NCBI RefSeq assembly: GCF_023101665.1
Contig: NZ_CP082161.1
Location: 2,914,001 to 2,978,000, forward strand
Reading direction: 5' to 3'
DNA from: Bradyrhizobium sp. 195
Lineage (GTDB): Bacteria > Pseudomonadota > Alphaproteobacteria > Rhizobiales > Xanthobacteraceae
Length of the DNA stretch: 64,000 bases
Shown: positions 51,865 through 60,375 of the stretch, in pieces
Layout of the letters: each line of letters opens with the position of its first letter
Position numbering within the stretch: the stretch's first letter is position 1
Made by a program: the position numbers and the translations under genes
Notes under the pieces: model-generated
Databases searched by the model: none
What the model was told of the DNA's origin: nothing
The model's input: the letters and a program-made list of their open reading frames with translations, nothing else

Positions 51865-52941
51865 ATGGAATCTGCCCTTCTCGTCATCCTCGCTGGCCTC
51901 GCCATCGGTCTCATCTACGGCGCCGTCGGCCTGCTCAGCGGTTTCTGCCTGATGAGCAGCATGCGCGGCTGGCTGGCCGAGGGGGACGGGCGGCTGGTGC
52001 GGACCTATGCGTTGGCGATCGCGGTTGCGATCGCCGCAAGCCAATTCCTCGCCGGCCGTGGCATGGTCGATCTCGGCAAGACGATCTACCTGCAACAGAC
52101 TTTTTCGGTGCCGGTGCTGTTCCTCGGCGGCCTGCTGTTCGGTTACGGCATGGTGCTGTCGAACGGCTGCGGCTCGCGTGCGCTGGTGCTGCTCGGCCGC
52201 GGCAATCTCCGCTCCTTCGTCGTCGTGATCGTACTCGCCATCGCTGCGCAGATGACGCTCAAGGGCCTGATCGCGCCGGCGCGCATCGCCCTGGTTCAGG
52301 CCTCGCAAACCACCGTCGGCGCCAATTCGCTGCCGTCATTGCTGGCGACGCTCGGTCTCGCCGAACCTCTCTCTCGCGCGCTGGCTGCGGCTGTCATCGT
52401 CGGTGCGCTGGTCTTGTTTGCCCTGACGCATCCCGGGTTCCGCCGCTCGCCGGGCCAGATCGCAGCGGGCCTTATCGTCGGTCTCCTCGTTGCCGCCGGC
52501 TGGTTCGTCACCGGCCATCTTGGTGCCGACGACTTCAATCCCGTCGCGGTGACCTCGCTCACCTTCATCGCACCGATCGCCGACAGCCTGCAATACGCGA
52601 TGCTCTCGACCGGCCTGGCGCTGAACTTCGGTATTGCGACCGTGGCCGGCGTCTTCGCCGGCAGCCTTGCGACGGCGCTGGCCACGGGCCGCTTCAAGCT
52701 TGAAGGCTATTCGTCTCCGCCCCATATGCTGCGCTCGGGCAGCGGCGCCGCGCTGATGGGGATTGGCGGCGTGATGGCGTTCGGCTGTTCGATCGGGCAG
52801 GGGCTCACCGGCATGTCGACACTCGCACTGGGCTCGTTCGTCGCAGTCGCGGGCATCCTGCTCGGCACGACGGCAGGCCTGCGCGGCGCGCTGCGGGTTC
52901 AGCCGCTTAAGGCTGCCGAAGCCCGCTCACCGGCCGCTTGA
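51865..52941 (+). CDS. YeeE/YedE family membrane transporter (sulfur compound uptake type)
   Basis: 358-residue inner-membrane protein of about 9-10 helices. The two family Cys motifs are present: SNGCGSRALVLLGRGNLRS and FGCSIGQGLTGMSTLALGS. E. coli YeeE (TsuA) takes up thiosulfate, and the same Cys-lined path is expected here, though other sulfur or selenium oxyanions are possible. No TusA-like small protein is next to it. Its end converges with the hydrolase-OsmC gene, 1 bp apart. Sulfite-oxidase-like and OsmC genes nearby fit a sulfur theme. Confidence 0.88.
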   Translation: MESALLVILAGLAIGLIYGAVGLLSGFCLMSSMRGWLAEGDGRLVRTYALAIAVAIAASQFLAGRGMVDLGKTIYLQQTFSVPVLFLGGLLFGYGMVLSNGCGSRALVLLGRGNLRSFVVVIVLAIAAQMTLKGLIAPARIALVQASQTTVGANSLPSLLATLGLAEPLSRALAAAVIVGALVLFALTHPGFRRSPGQIAAGLIVGLLVAAGWFVTGHLGADDFNPVAVTSLTFIAPIADSLQYAMLSTGLALNFGIATVAGVFAGSLATALATGRFKLEGYSSPPHMLRSGSGAALMGIGGVMAFGCSIGQGLTGMSTLALGSFVAVAGILLGTTAGLRGALRVQPLKAAEARSPAA

Positions 52942-52942
52942 G

Positions 52943-54166
52943 CTAATCCACCGGCTTCGTCACGATGCGGATCTCCGACGTCAGCGTCCGGTGCACCGGG
53001 CACTTGTCGGCGATCTCCATCAGCTTTTTGCGCTGCTCGGCATCGAGCGCGCCGTCCATCGCGATGTCGCGCTCAATCTGGTCGAGCATGCCCTCGCGTG
53101 TGTCGCACTCCGCGCAGTCCTTGGCGTAGATCTTGGAGTGCTTCAGCGTGACGGTGACGCGGTCGAGCGGCAGCGACTTGCGGTCGGCATAGAGGCGCAT
53201 GGTCATGGAGGTGCAGGCCCCTAAGCCGGCAAGCAGGAAATCGTACGGCCCGGGGCCGGCGTCCTCGCCACCGGCAGCAACGGGCTCATCCGCAACGAGT
53301 CGGTGCGGGCCGACGGTGATCGTCTGGTTGAACTTGCTTTTCCGGGTCTCCTGCACCACCACCTGGCGCGGCGCTTCGGGCAAATCCATCGCCTTCGCGG
53401 GCTTTGCGGTGTCGACGTAGCGGCTGGCCCAGGCCGCGATCACATCGGCCGCATAAAGCGCATCGGCGGGCTTGGTGAGCAGATGATCGGCATGGTCGAG
53501 CGAGACGAAGCTCTTCGAGTGCTTGGCTGCCACGAAGATCCTGGTCGCATTGTCGATGCCGACGGTGTCATCGACCGGCGAGTGCATCACCAGGAGCGCC
53601 TTGTGCAGACCGGTGATGTCTTTCATCAACTCGTGCTCGACGATGTCGTCGAGGAATTCGCGCTTGATGCGGAACGGGCGTCCCGCGAGCGAGACCTCGA
53701 CCTCGCCCTGCGCGCGTATGTTTTCGACATGCTCCTTGAACAGGCCGGTCACGTGTGCCGGGTCGGATGGAGCCGCGATGGTCACGACCGCTCTGGCTTC
53801 CGGGATCTGTCCCGCTGCCGCGAGGATGGCGGCGCCGCCGAGGCTGTGGCCGATCAGGATCGACGGCGCCTTGCGGACGCTGCGCAGATGATCGGCGGCG
53901 CGGACGAGATCGGCGACGTTGGACGAAAAGGTCGCATTGGCGAAATCGCCTTCGCTCGAGCCGAGCCCGGTGAAGTCGAAGCGCAGAGCCGCGATGCCCT
54001 TGGCTGCGAGTGCGACCGCGATGCGCTTGGCCGCCAGCGTATCCTTGCCGCAGGTGAAGCAGTGCGCAAACAGCGCGTAAGCCGCGGGCTCGCCGTCCGG
54101 CAATTCCAGCGCGGCTGCAAGCTGGTGGCCGCCTTCGCCGGTGAATTGAAAGCGTTCCGTCGGCAT
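52943..54166 (-). CDS. Bifunctional alpha/beta hydrolase/OsmC family fusion protein
   Basis: 407-residue fusion. Residues 1-250 are a serine hydrolase (LIGHSLGGAAILAAA, with VMHSPVDDTVG and DHADHLLT for acid and His). Residues 270-407 are an OsmC/Ohr-like thiol peroxidase domain with Cys residues in LAGLGACTSMTMRLYADRK and in CAECDTREG. This exact fusion is a known recurring architecture. It could couple ester or hydroperoxide hydrolysis with organic peroxide reduction. It is the first - strand gene after the YeeE convergence and lies 27 bp after the sulfite-oxidase-like stop. Confidence 0.92.
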   Translation of the reverse strand: MPTERFQFTGEGGHQLAAALELPDGEPAAYALFAHCFTCGKDTLAAKRIAVALAAKGIAALRFDFTGLGSSEGDFANATFSSNVADLVRAADHLRSVRKAPSILIGHSLGGAAILAAAGQIPEARAVVTIAAPSDPAHVTGLFKEHVENIRAQGEVEVSLAGRPFRIKREFLDDIVEHELMKDITGLHKALLVMHSPVDDTVGIDNATRIFVAAKHSKSFVSLDHADHLLTKPADALYAADVIAAWASRYVDTAKPAKAMDLPEAPRQVVVQETRKSKFNQTITVGPHRLVADEPVAAGGEDAGPGPYDFLLAGLGACTSMTMRLYADRKSLPLDRVTVTLKHSKIYAKDCAECDTREGMLDQIERDIAMDGALDAEQRKKLMEIADKCPVHRTLTSEIRIVTKPVD

Positions 54167-54193
54167 GGGCTTTCCCCCGTTCTTGCTTGAGTT

Positions 54194-54856
54194 CTAATCG
54201 TCTGAATAGCGCTGTTCGGCCCAGGGATCGCCGCGGTTATGATAGCCGCGGACCTCCCAAAAGCCTGGCGCGTCCTCGGTCAGGAATTCGATGGCCTGGA
54301 GCCATTTCGCGCTCTTCCAGAAATACAGATGCGGCACGACCAGCCGCACCGGGCCGCCGTGCTCCTCCGTCAGCGGCTGGCCGGACCAGCTATGGGCAAG
54401 CAGCGCATCCTCGGCGGCAAAATCTTCCAGCGCGAGGTTGGTGGTGTAGCCGTCATGGGAATGCAGCGTTACGAAGCGGGCATCCTCGCGGGGCTGGCAG
54501 ACCGCGAGCAGCTCGCGCGTCGCGAGACCTTCCCACTCGTTGTCGTAGCGCGACCAGGTGGTGACGCAATGGATGTCGGAGGTGAACCGGGCCTGCTTCT
54601 GCGCAGCGAACTCCGCAAAGGTCCAGAAAACGGGAGTCTCGATCGCACCGTAAACGTCGAGCCGCCAGCGCTCGCGCGACACCGGTGGCACAACCCCGAG
54701 ATCGAGCACAGGCCAGTCCTTGGTGAGGTGCTGGCCGGGCGGCAGTCGCTGATCTTCCGGACGCGAAATCTTGCCGGTGAGGAAGCGGCCCTCGCGCGCC
54801 CATTTTTCCTTGGTTCGCGTCAGTTTGCTGTCGGGCGGCTCGTTGTCGTCAGCCAT
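54194..54856 (-). CDS. Sulfite oxidase-like molybdopterin-domain oxidoreductase
   Basis: 220-residue protein with the sulfite-oxidase molybdopterin fold. The Mo-ligating Cys is in FTSDIHCVTTWSRYDN. WSGQPLTEEHGGPVRLVVPH and the C-terminal GFWEVRGYHNRGDPW are typical of the YuiH-like cytosolic subset. No signal peptide or heme domain is present, so it is not a classic periplasmic sulfite dehydrogenase. The substrate is unknown. It precedes the hydrolase-OsmC fusion on the same strand and follows the P450 gene by 36 bp. Confidence 0.9.
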   Translation of the reverse strand: MADDNEPPDSKLTRTKEKWAREGRFLTGKISRPEDQRLPPGQHLTKDWPVLDLGVVPPVSRERWRLDVYGAIETPVFWTFAEFAAQKQARFTSDIHCVTTWSRYDNEWEGLATRELLAVCQPREDARFVTLHSHDGYTTNLALEDFAAEDALLAHSWSGQPLTEEHGGPVRLVVPHLYFWKSAKWLQAIEFLTEDAPGFWEVRGYHNRGDPWAEQRYSDD

Positions 54857-54892
54857 GGCCGTCCAGCCTCTCCGTACCCGTGTTGGAAAGAC

Positions 54893-56113
54893 CTACATCG
54901 CCTTTCCCAGCAAAAATGGCAACTGGCGCGGGCCTCGCACCGTGCCCTGCGACCAGGTCACGGTGCCTGCCGGATCGAGGGCGAAATCTGGAATGCGCTT
55001 CAGCCATTCCTCCAGCGCAACTTGCATCTCCATGCGCGCCAGGTTGGAACCGACGCAGCGGTGAATGCCGAGGCCGAACGCAGCGTGGCGATTTTCGCGG
55101 CGGTCGATCACGACTTTGTCAGCATCCGGAAACATCTTGGGATCGCGGTTTGCGGCGGGGAATGACAGCAGCACCATGTTGCCCGCCTTGACCGGGCAGC
55201 CCGAGATCGTCGTCTCCTTGACCACCTCGCGGGCCATCGTCACCGGCGAATAGGCGCGCAGCAACTCCTCCACCGCGGTCGGAATCAGTGCGGGCTCGGC
55301 GAGCAGCCGCTCGCGGTCGGCCGGCGTCTTCGCAAGATGCCAGAGCGAGGAGCCGATCGCGCTCCAGGTGGTGTCGATGCCGGCGATCAGAAGCAGGCGC
55401 AGCGAGCCGAGGACGTGCGAGTCTTCGAGCGGGTTGCCCTCCTTGTCCCTGGCGTTCATCAGGTAGGAGATGAGATCGTCGGTCGGCTTGGTCTTGCGCT
55501 CCTCGATATGCGCGCTGAAATAGGCGCTCATCTCCTGCGCGGCCTGGAGCAGCTTGCTCTCGTCCTTGATGCCGAGCTCGAGGATCATGTGGATCCAGTT
55601 GATGAAGAGATCGCTGTCGCTCTCGGGGATGCCCAGCATGTGCGCGATGGCTCGAACCGGAATGTACTTGCTGTAGCGCGCGGCGGCGTCGACCTTGCCG
55701 TCGGCAATGAACCCGTCGATCAGCTCGTTGCAGATCGCGCGCATCCGCGGTTCCAGCTTCTTCATTGCGTCCGGCGTGAACGGCGGCAGCAGGAGCTGCT
55801 TGGCCGGCTTGTGCACGGGCGGGTCCGAGGTGATCGGCGGAGCGGCGTTCCTCGCGACCTCTGGACGAACGTCGCGCACGATGATGCGGCGTGAGGAGAA
55901 ATGCTCGGTGTCGTTGGCGATCTCGCGCACGGCTTCATAGGTCGTCGGCATATAGCAGCCGAGGAAGCGCTCGGTGTGCACGACCGGACTTGCGGCGCGC
56001 AGCTCGTCCCAGATCGGGAAGGGATCCTCCGTCCACTGCGGGTCGGTGTGGTCGAAATCGTTGACCCAGTCGGTGACCGGCGGATGGGCGACAGGCTGGC
56101 TGACGTCGGACAT
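54893..56113 (-). CDS. Cytochrome P450 (class I, with adjacent ferredoxin)
   Basis: 406-residue monooxygenase from the ATG at 56113; an in-frame GTG 39 bp earlier is possible. The I-helix has AGIDTTWSA, the ExxR is in VEELLRAYS, and the heme loop is FGLGIHRCVG with Cys before GSNLARME. It is soluble. The gene 60 bp upstream encodes a ferredoxin that should be its electron donor; a reductase is not present in the window. Substrate cannot be read; general resemblance is to CYP superfamily members acting on terpenoids or aromatics. Confidence 0.94.
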   Translation of the reverse strand: MSDVSQPVAHPPVTDWVNDFDHTDPQWTEDPFPIWDELRAASPVVHTERFLGCYMPTTYEAVREIANDTEHFSSRRIIVRDVRPEVARNAAPPITSDPPVHKPAKQLLLPPFTPDAMKKLEPRMRAICNELIDGFIADGKVDAAARYSKYIPVRAIAHMLGIPESDSDLFINWIHMILELGIKDESKLLQAAQEMSAYFSAHIEERKTKPTDDLISYLMNARDKEGNPLEDSHVLGSLRLLLIAGIDTTWSAIGSSLWHLAKTPADRERLLAEPALIPTAVEELLRAYSPVTMAREVVKETTISGCPVKAGNMVLLSFPAANRDPKMFPDADKVVIDRRENRHAAFGLGIHRCVGSNLARMEMQVALEEWLKRIPDFALDPAGTVTWSQGTVRGPRQLPFLLGKAM

Positions 56114-56173
56114 ATCAGGGGGAATCCTCGGGATGGTGATCGAAGCGCGCACGTGGGCACAAGGAAGCCCGCG

Positions 56174-56383
56174 CTACTCCTCGATCACGTCGATTGCGAT
56201 TTCCGGGCAATTGGATTTGGCAAGCCAAGCCTTGTCTTCAAGGCCCGGCGGGACAATGCCGTCACCGGCTTCGTGGGCGTTGCCGTATTCGTCCAGCTCG
56301 AAAAGTTCCGGCGCGAGTGCCTTACAGCGCGCGTGGCCCTGGCATTTGTCAGGATCGACGTGAACCTTCAATCGCTCCGTCAT
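56174..56383 (-). CDS. P450-associated small ferredoxin ([3Fe-4S]/[4Fe-4S])
   Basis: 69-residue electron carrier. Ligands are CQGHARC and, later, the single Cys in SNCPEIAI; the second Cys position of a 4Fe motif is His (CxxHxxC), which points to a 3Fe-4S cluster as in many P450 ferredoxins. An Asp/Glu-rich surface fits interaction with a P450. GAGGAAG lies 6 bp before the ATG. It is translated first in the unit with the P450 and divergent from a TetR gene. Confidence 0.93.
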   Translation of the reverse strand: MTERLKVHVDPDKCQGHARCKALAPELFELDEYGNAHEAGDGIVPPGLEDKAWLAKSNCPEIAIDVIEE

Positions 56384-56537
56384 GGCGGCTTCCTCGGTCG
56401 TATGCACGCGGCTCGAAGGCGGCGCGTTCCTCTTGTCAATATTGTCGGCGGCATTCGCCGCTTCTTCTAAGTTATATGCTATTACATTCGCGAGAGGCTT
56501 TCCCTGTCAAGCGCAAACTTATAGGCTTGCCTTCAAC
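56384..56537. promoter_or_regulatory. Divergent promoter region, ferredoxin-P450 versus tetR
   Basis: 154 bp with an AT-rich core (GTTATATGCTATTACATT) unlike its GC-rich surroundings. A 5-bp inverted pair (CAAGC at 56508-56512 and GCTTG at 56525-56529) lies just before the tetR start. Both transcripts must begin here, and the TetR protein is the natural candidate to bind. Confidence 0.45.
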
Positions 56538-57185
56538 ATGCGCTCTCAACTCGCCCGTAAGCCCGAGAACACCTACCACCATGGCGATCTCCGCGGCGCC
56601 CTGATCAAGGCCGCGTTGCGCGAGGCGGAGCAGGGCGGCGCCGAGGCGATCAGTATCAAGGCGCTGGCCAAGCAGCTCGGCGTCTCTCAGCCTGCGCCGT
56701 ATCGGCACTTTGCCGATCGCGACGCGCTGCTTGCAGCGGTGACGGCGGAAGCATTCCGGCAACTCAGCGCGATCATGCGCGAGGCGATGGCTGGGACGTC
56801 GAAGCAATCAAAGCTGTCGCGGCTGGCGCAGGTCACTCTTGATTTCGGCCTGCGCCGCAACGGCATCTACCGCCTGATGTTCGCGTCGCGCACCGTCTCA
56901 TGCGCGGCCAAGGACAGCGAGCTGCACGAAGCCACGCGCGAGACGTTTTCGCTCGTGATCGAAGCCCTGGAAGCGCCTGCGGTCGGCTATTTGCGCGAAC
57001 GGCAGGCGCTCAAGATCTGGGCGGCGTTGCACGGCGTGGTGATGCTGGCAGAGCAGGGCCTGTTCACCGGCGAGGCTGCCCATGCCACGCGCGAGGAGCT
57101 GGTCGAGGATTTCGTCCGCGAAACGAAAGCCGCGCTTGCGGCTGCGATCAAGGGTGCTCGGCGGCGGAAGAAGGCCGGCTCCTAG
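56538..57185 (+). CDS. TetR family transcriptional regulator
   Basis: 215-residue regulator. The DNA-binding part is HGDLRGALIKAALREAEQGG, IKALAKQLGVSQPAPYRHFA and DALLAAVTAEAF. The C-terminal region resembles the WHG-type ligand domain (LKIWAALHGVVMLAEQGLF). It is divergent from the ferredoxin-P450 pair, which it probably represses until a hydrophobic inducer binds. Its stop overlaps the convergent racemase-like stop by 4 bp. Confidence 0.92.
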   Translation: MRSQLARKPENTYHHGDLRGALIKAALREAEQGGAEAISIKALAKQLGVSQPAPYRHFADRDALLAAVTAEAFRQLSAIMREAMAGTSKQSKLSRLAQVTLDFGLRRNGIYRLMFASRTVSCAAKDSELHEATRETFSLVIEALEAPAVGYLRERQALKIWAALHGVVMLAEQGLFTGEAAHATREELVEDFVRETKAALAAAIKGARRRKKAGS

Positions 57186-57832
57186 CCCTTTGCTTTCAAC
57201 AGCTTCATCAGCTTGTCGACCGCGCTGTCAGGCGTGGTCACGACGGGACGGCCAGTGGCTTCCGCGACCAGCTGTGCCGTCGCTGCGATGCTGAACTGCG
57301 CCAGCGCGATGACGTCGCAATCGCGCAGCTCCCTGGACGCTTCGACGATCAGCCGGTCATGCGTGGCGCGGTCGCCGCGATCGAGCGCCGCCAGCGCGCC
57401 CTCGGCAAGCTTCGGCACCACCTGGACCGAGGCCGGGAACTCCGGCGGCATCGAGACCAGCGTCGGGGGGAAGGTCGAGAGCAGGCCGATGCGCCTGCCC
57501 ATCGTCACCGCGCGCTCGATCATCGCTTCGTTCGGCTTCAGCACCGGCATCGGCGCATGCGCGCGCGCGACCGCCTCGATGCAGGGGCCGAAGGCCGAGC
57601 AGGTGAACAGGATCCCGTTCGCTCCGGTCGCTGCTGCGTAATCGCCGAGCGCCAGGAAGCGCTCGGTCATCGCATCATTGAGTTTTCCGTCGCGCGCCAG
57701 ATCCGCCGACAGGCTGTCGTCGAGCAGATTCATCAGCCGCGCCTCTGGCCACGCCTTCGCAAACGCCGCTTCGATCGGCGCGCTGGAGTGCTTGAGGGCG
57801 TGGATCAGGGCAATGCGCATGGACGTCGTCAT
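57182..57832 (-). CDS. Aspartate/glutamate racemase superfamily protein lacking the second Cys
   Basis: 216-residue protein of the Asp/Glu racemase fold. The first-half motif GILFTCSAFGPC keeps the catalytic-type Cys78. In the second half, where racemases have a GC(T/A)H-type Cys, the sequence reads VIALAQFSIAA, with Gln179 instead. A two-base racemisation is therefore unlikely; a decarboxylase, isomerase or lyase activity is more plausible. An alternative start lies 12 bp inside (57820). A type D repeat lies directly upstream, before the binding-protein gene on the same strand. Confidence 0.82.
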   Translation of the reverse strand: MTTSMRIALIHALKHSSAPIEAAFAKAWPEARLMNLLDDSLSADLARDGKLNDAMTERFLALGDYAAATGANGILFTCSAFGPCIEAVARAHAPMPVLKPNEAMIERAVTMGRRIGLLSTFPPTLVSMPPEFPASVQVVPKLAEGALAALDRGDRATHDRLIVEASRELRDCDVIALAQFSIAATAQLVAEATGRPVVTTPDSAVDKLMKLLKAKG

Positions 57833-57854
57833 TGAGCGTGACTATTTCGGTTTC

Positions 57855-57989
57855 GTGCCCCGGACGCAGCGCAATGCGAAGTATTGCGCTGCAGGGCCGG
57901 GCCCATTGTGGCCGCTGGGTCCCGGCTCTGCAGCAGCGGACCGGACGATGCGTCGCATCGCCGGGAGCTGCAGCGCGTCCGGGACGCGA
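57855..57989. repeat. Mosaic palindromic repeat, type D
   Basis: Fills the gap between the racemase-like gene and the amino-acid binding protein. Outer arms are GTGCCCCGGACGC and GCGTCCGGGACGC. Inside are GCGCAATGCGAAGTATTGCG and a GGGTCCCGGCTCTGC stretch. The pattern matches a common Bradyrhizobium-type intergenic repeat as I remember it. It may act as a bidirectional RNA 3' hairpin. Confidence 0.75.
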
Positions 57990-57993
57990 GATG

Positions 57994-59010
57994 TTACTTG
58001 AACGGCACCGCGTACATCAAGCCGCCCTTGCTCCAGAGGCCGTTGAGGCCGCGATCGAGCTTGAGCGGGCTCGCCTTGCCGACGTTGCGCTCGTAGATCT
58101 CGCCGTAATTGCCGGTGGCCTTGATCGCGGTCACCAGCCATTTGTTGTCGAGCCCGAGCCGGGAGCCGAGATCGCCGGAGGCGCCTAAAAGGCGCTGGAT
58201 CGCCGGTGTCTGCGATTTCGCCATCTCGTCGACGTTGGCCTGGGTGACGCCGAGCTCTTCGGCCTCGATCAGGCCGTAATGCAGCCAGGTGATGATGTCG
58301 CTCCAGACCTCGTCGCCGTTGCGGGTGAAGGGGCCAAGCGGCTCCTTGCTGATGGTCTGCGGCAGCACGACGTAGTCGGCCGGGTTCGGCGCGGCGGTCG
58401 TCACGGCGCCGGCGAGCGCGGAGGCGTCCTGGGTCATCGCATCGCAGCGGCCGCCGAAGAAGGTCTGATACATGGTGTCGACGCGGTCGAACACCAGCGG
58501 CTTCCAGTCGATGCCGTTGGCGCGGCCGTAATCGCCGAGCGTGACTTCGTGCGTGGTGCCCTGAGCCACGCAGACGGTGGCGCCTTTGAGGTCCTTGATC
58601 TCTTTTACGCCCAGATCCTTCTTCACGACGAAGCCCTGACCGTCGTAGAAGTTGATCGGGCCTTGCCGCAAGCCCAGCGTCACACCGCGCAAGTATGTCT
58701 GCGTCGAGTTGCGGTAGAGCACGTCGATCTCGCCCGATTGCAGGGCGGTGAAGCGGTTCTGCGCGGTCAGCGAGACGTAGCGCACCTTGCTGGCATCACC
58801 CAGCACGCCGGCGGCGAGCGCACGGCAATAGTCGACGTCGAGACCCCGGTAGTTGCCTTGCGAGTCCGGCGCCGAGAAGCCGGCAAAGCCGGCGCTGACG
58901 CCACATACCAGCGTGCCGCGGCTCTTCACCGTGTCGAGCGTTGCCGCCGCCGTCGCGACAACCGTCGATGCCGCGAGCATGCCCGCTGCGATAGCCACTT
59001 TCCTCATCAT
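57994..59010 (-). CDS. Amino-acid ABC transporter substrate-binding protein (AapJ/BztA type)
   Basis: 338-residue periplasmic protein with a signal peptide (MMRKVAIAAGMLAASTVVAT, cleavage near ATAAAT). TLVCGVSAGFAGFSAPDSQG, DVDYCRALAAGVLGD and TALQSGEIDVLYRNST place it in the general amino-acid AapJ/BztA branch, with some divergence. It starts 12 bp after the aminotransferase stop, with GAGGGGAGAG before the ATG, so it is the third gene of an rpiR-aminotransferase-binding-protein unit. The matching permeases are divergently transcribed at 61336-63629. Confidence 0.93.
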   Translation of the reverse strand: MMRKVAIAAGMLAASTVVATAAATLDTVKSRGTLVCGVSAGFAGFSAPDSQGNYRGLDVDYCRALAAGVLGDASKVRYVSLTAQNRFTALQSGEIDVLYRNSTQTYLRGVTLGLRQGPINFYDGQGFVVKKDLGVKEIKDLKGATVCVAQGTTHEVTLGDYGRANGIDWKPLVFDRVDTMYQTFFGGRCDAMTQDASALAGAVTTAAPNPADYVVLPQTISKEPLGPFTRNGDEVWSDIITWLHYGLIEAEELGVTQANVDEMAKSQTPAIQRLLGASGDLGSRLGLDNKWLVTAIKATGNYGEIYERNVGKASPLKLDRGLNGLWSKGGLMYAVPFK

Positions 59011-59022
59011 GCTACTCTCCCC

Positions 59023-60372
59023 TCAGTGATTGACACTACGCAACACGTTGTCGACGGCCGTGCCGAGCTTGTCGACGATCAAGTCGATCTCGTCCGCGGA
59101 GGCGATATAAGGCGGCGCCAGCAGCACATGGTCGCCGCGCACGCCGTCCACGGTGCCGCCGCCCGGATAGCAGCCGAGCCCATTGGCGAGAGCCTCCGCC
59201 TTGATCTTATGATTGAGCTTGAGCGCGGGATCGAACGAGGTGCGGCTGGCCCGATCTTCGACCAGCTCGATCGCCCAGAACAGGCCACGACCCCTGATGT
59301 CGCCGACATGGCGGTGATTGCCGAAGCGCTCGGTCAGCCGCTGTTCGAGCTGCTTGCCGCGTTCCTTGATGCGGTCGAGCAGGCGGTCCTCGCGGATCAC
59401 CTCCTGCACCGCGAGTGCGGCCGCGCAGGCGAGGGGATGTGCCAGATAAGTATGACCGTGCTGAAAGGCGCCTGAGCCGGCGCGGATCGTGTCGATGATC
59501 TTGCCGCTGGCGAGCATCGCGCCGATCGGCTGGTAGCCGCCGCCGAGCCCCTTCGCGATGGCCTGGATGTCAGGCGCGATGCCTTCCTGCTCCCAGGCGT
59601 GCGTGGTGCCGGTGCGGCCCATGCCACACATGACCTCGTCGAGGATGAGCAGCGCGCCGTGCCGGTCGCAGATCTCGCGCATGGCCTTGAAGTAGCCGTC
59701 GGGCGCGGTCACGGCGCCAGCGGTGGCGCCGACGACGGGCTCGGCGAGGAACGCAGCGACCGTGTCGGGGCCGAGCCGCTGAAACTCAGCTTCGAGCTCC
59801 GCCGCCAGGCGCGCCACGAACTGCGCGTCGGATTCAACGTCGTGCTTCTCGTGATAGGCAAAGGCCGGAGTCACGTGGCTGAAGGCGGCCGAGAGCAGGG
59901 GGGCATAGGGCGCGCGTCGCCAGGCGTTGCCGCCGGCGGCGAGCGCACCAAGTGTGTTGCCGTGATAGCTCTGTCGCCGCGCGATGAAATGCTGCCGCTG
60001 CGGCTCGCCGCGCTCGATGAAATATTGCCGTGCGAGCTTGATGCTGGCCTCGATCGCCTCCGATCCGCCGCTGACGAAATAGGCGTAGGCGAGGCCGCCC
60101 GGCTCATGCCCGACCAGCGTCTCGGCGAGGGCCTCCGCCGGCTCGGATGAGAAGAAGGCGGTGTGGGCATAGGCCAGCGTTGAAGCCTGCTTCGCCATCG
60201 CCGCGATCACGCGCGGATGCTGGTGGCCAAGGCAGGAGACGGCCGCCCCGCCGGAGGCATCGATGATGCGGCGCCCGTCCTCGGCAAACAGATAGACGCC
60301 TTCGCCGCCGATCGCCTTGGGCGGTGTGTCACGCAACGAACGGTGCAGCACGCGGCTGGTGCGAGCGCTCAT
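59023..60372 (-). CDS. Class III aminotransferase
   Basis: 449-residue PLP enzyme. FVSGGSEAIEASIKLARQYF, RRQSYHGNT and LILDEVMCGMGRTGT are typical, and the PLP lysine is in IQAIAKGLGGGYQPIGA. The subclass acts on omega-amino acids, amines or diamines with pyruvate or 2-oxoglutarate. It lies 3 bp after the RpiR stop and 12 bp before the binding-protein gene, so it probably deaminates the transported compound. The preferred amino donor is unknown. Confidence 0.93.
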   Translation of the reverse strand: MSARTSRVLHRSLRDTPPKAIGGEGVYLFAEDGRRIIDASGGAAVSCLGHQHPRVIAAMAKQASTLAYAHTAFFSSEPAEALAETLVGHEPGGLAYAYFVSGGSEAIEASIKLARQYFIERGEPQRQHFIARRQSYHGNTLGALAAGGNAWRRAPYAPLLSAAFSHVTPAFAYHEKHDVESDAQFVARLAAELEAEFQRLGPDTVAAFLAEPVVGATAGAVTAPDGYFKAMREICDRHGALLILDEVMCGMGRTGTTHAWEQEGIAPDIQAIAKGLGGGYQPIGAMLASGKIIDTIRAGSGAFQHGHTYLAHPLACAAALAVQEVIREDRLLDRIKERGKQLEQRLTERFGNHRHVGDIRGRGLFWAIELVEDRASRTSFDPALKLNHKIKAEALANGLGCYPGGGTVDGVRGDHVLLAPPYIASADEIDLIVDKLGTAVDNVLRSVNH

Positions 60373-60375
60373 GGG

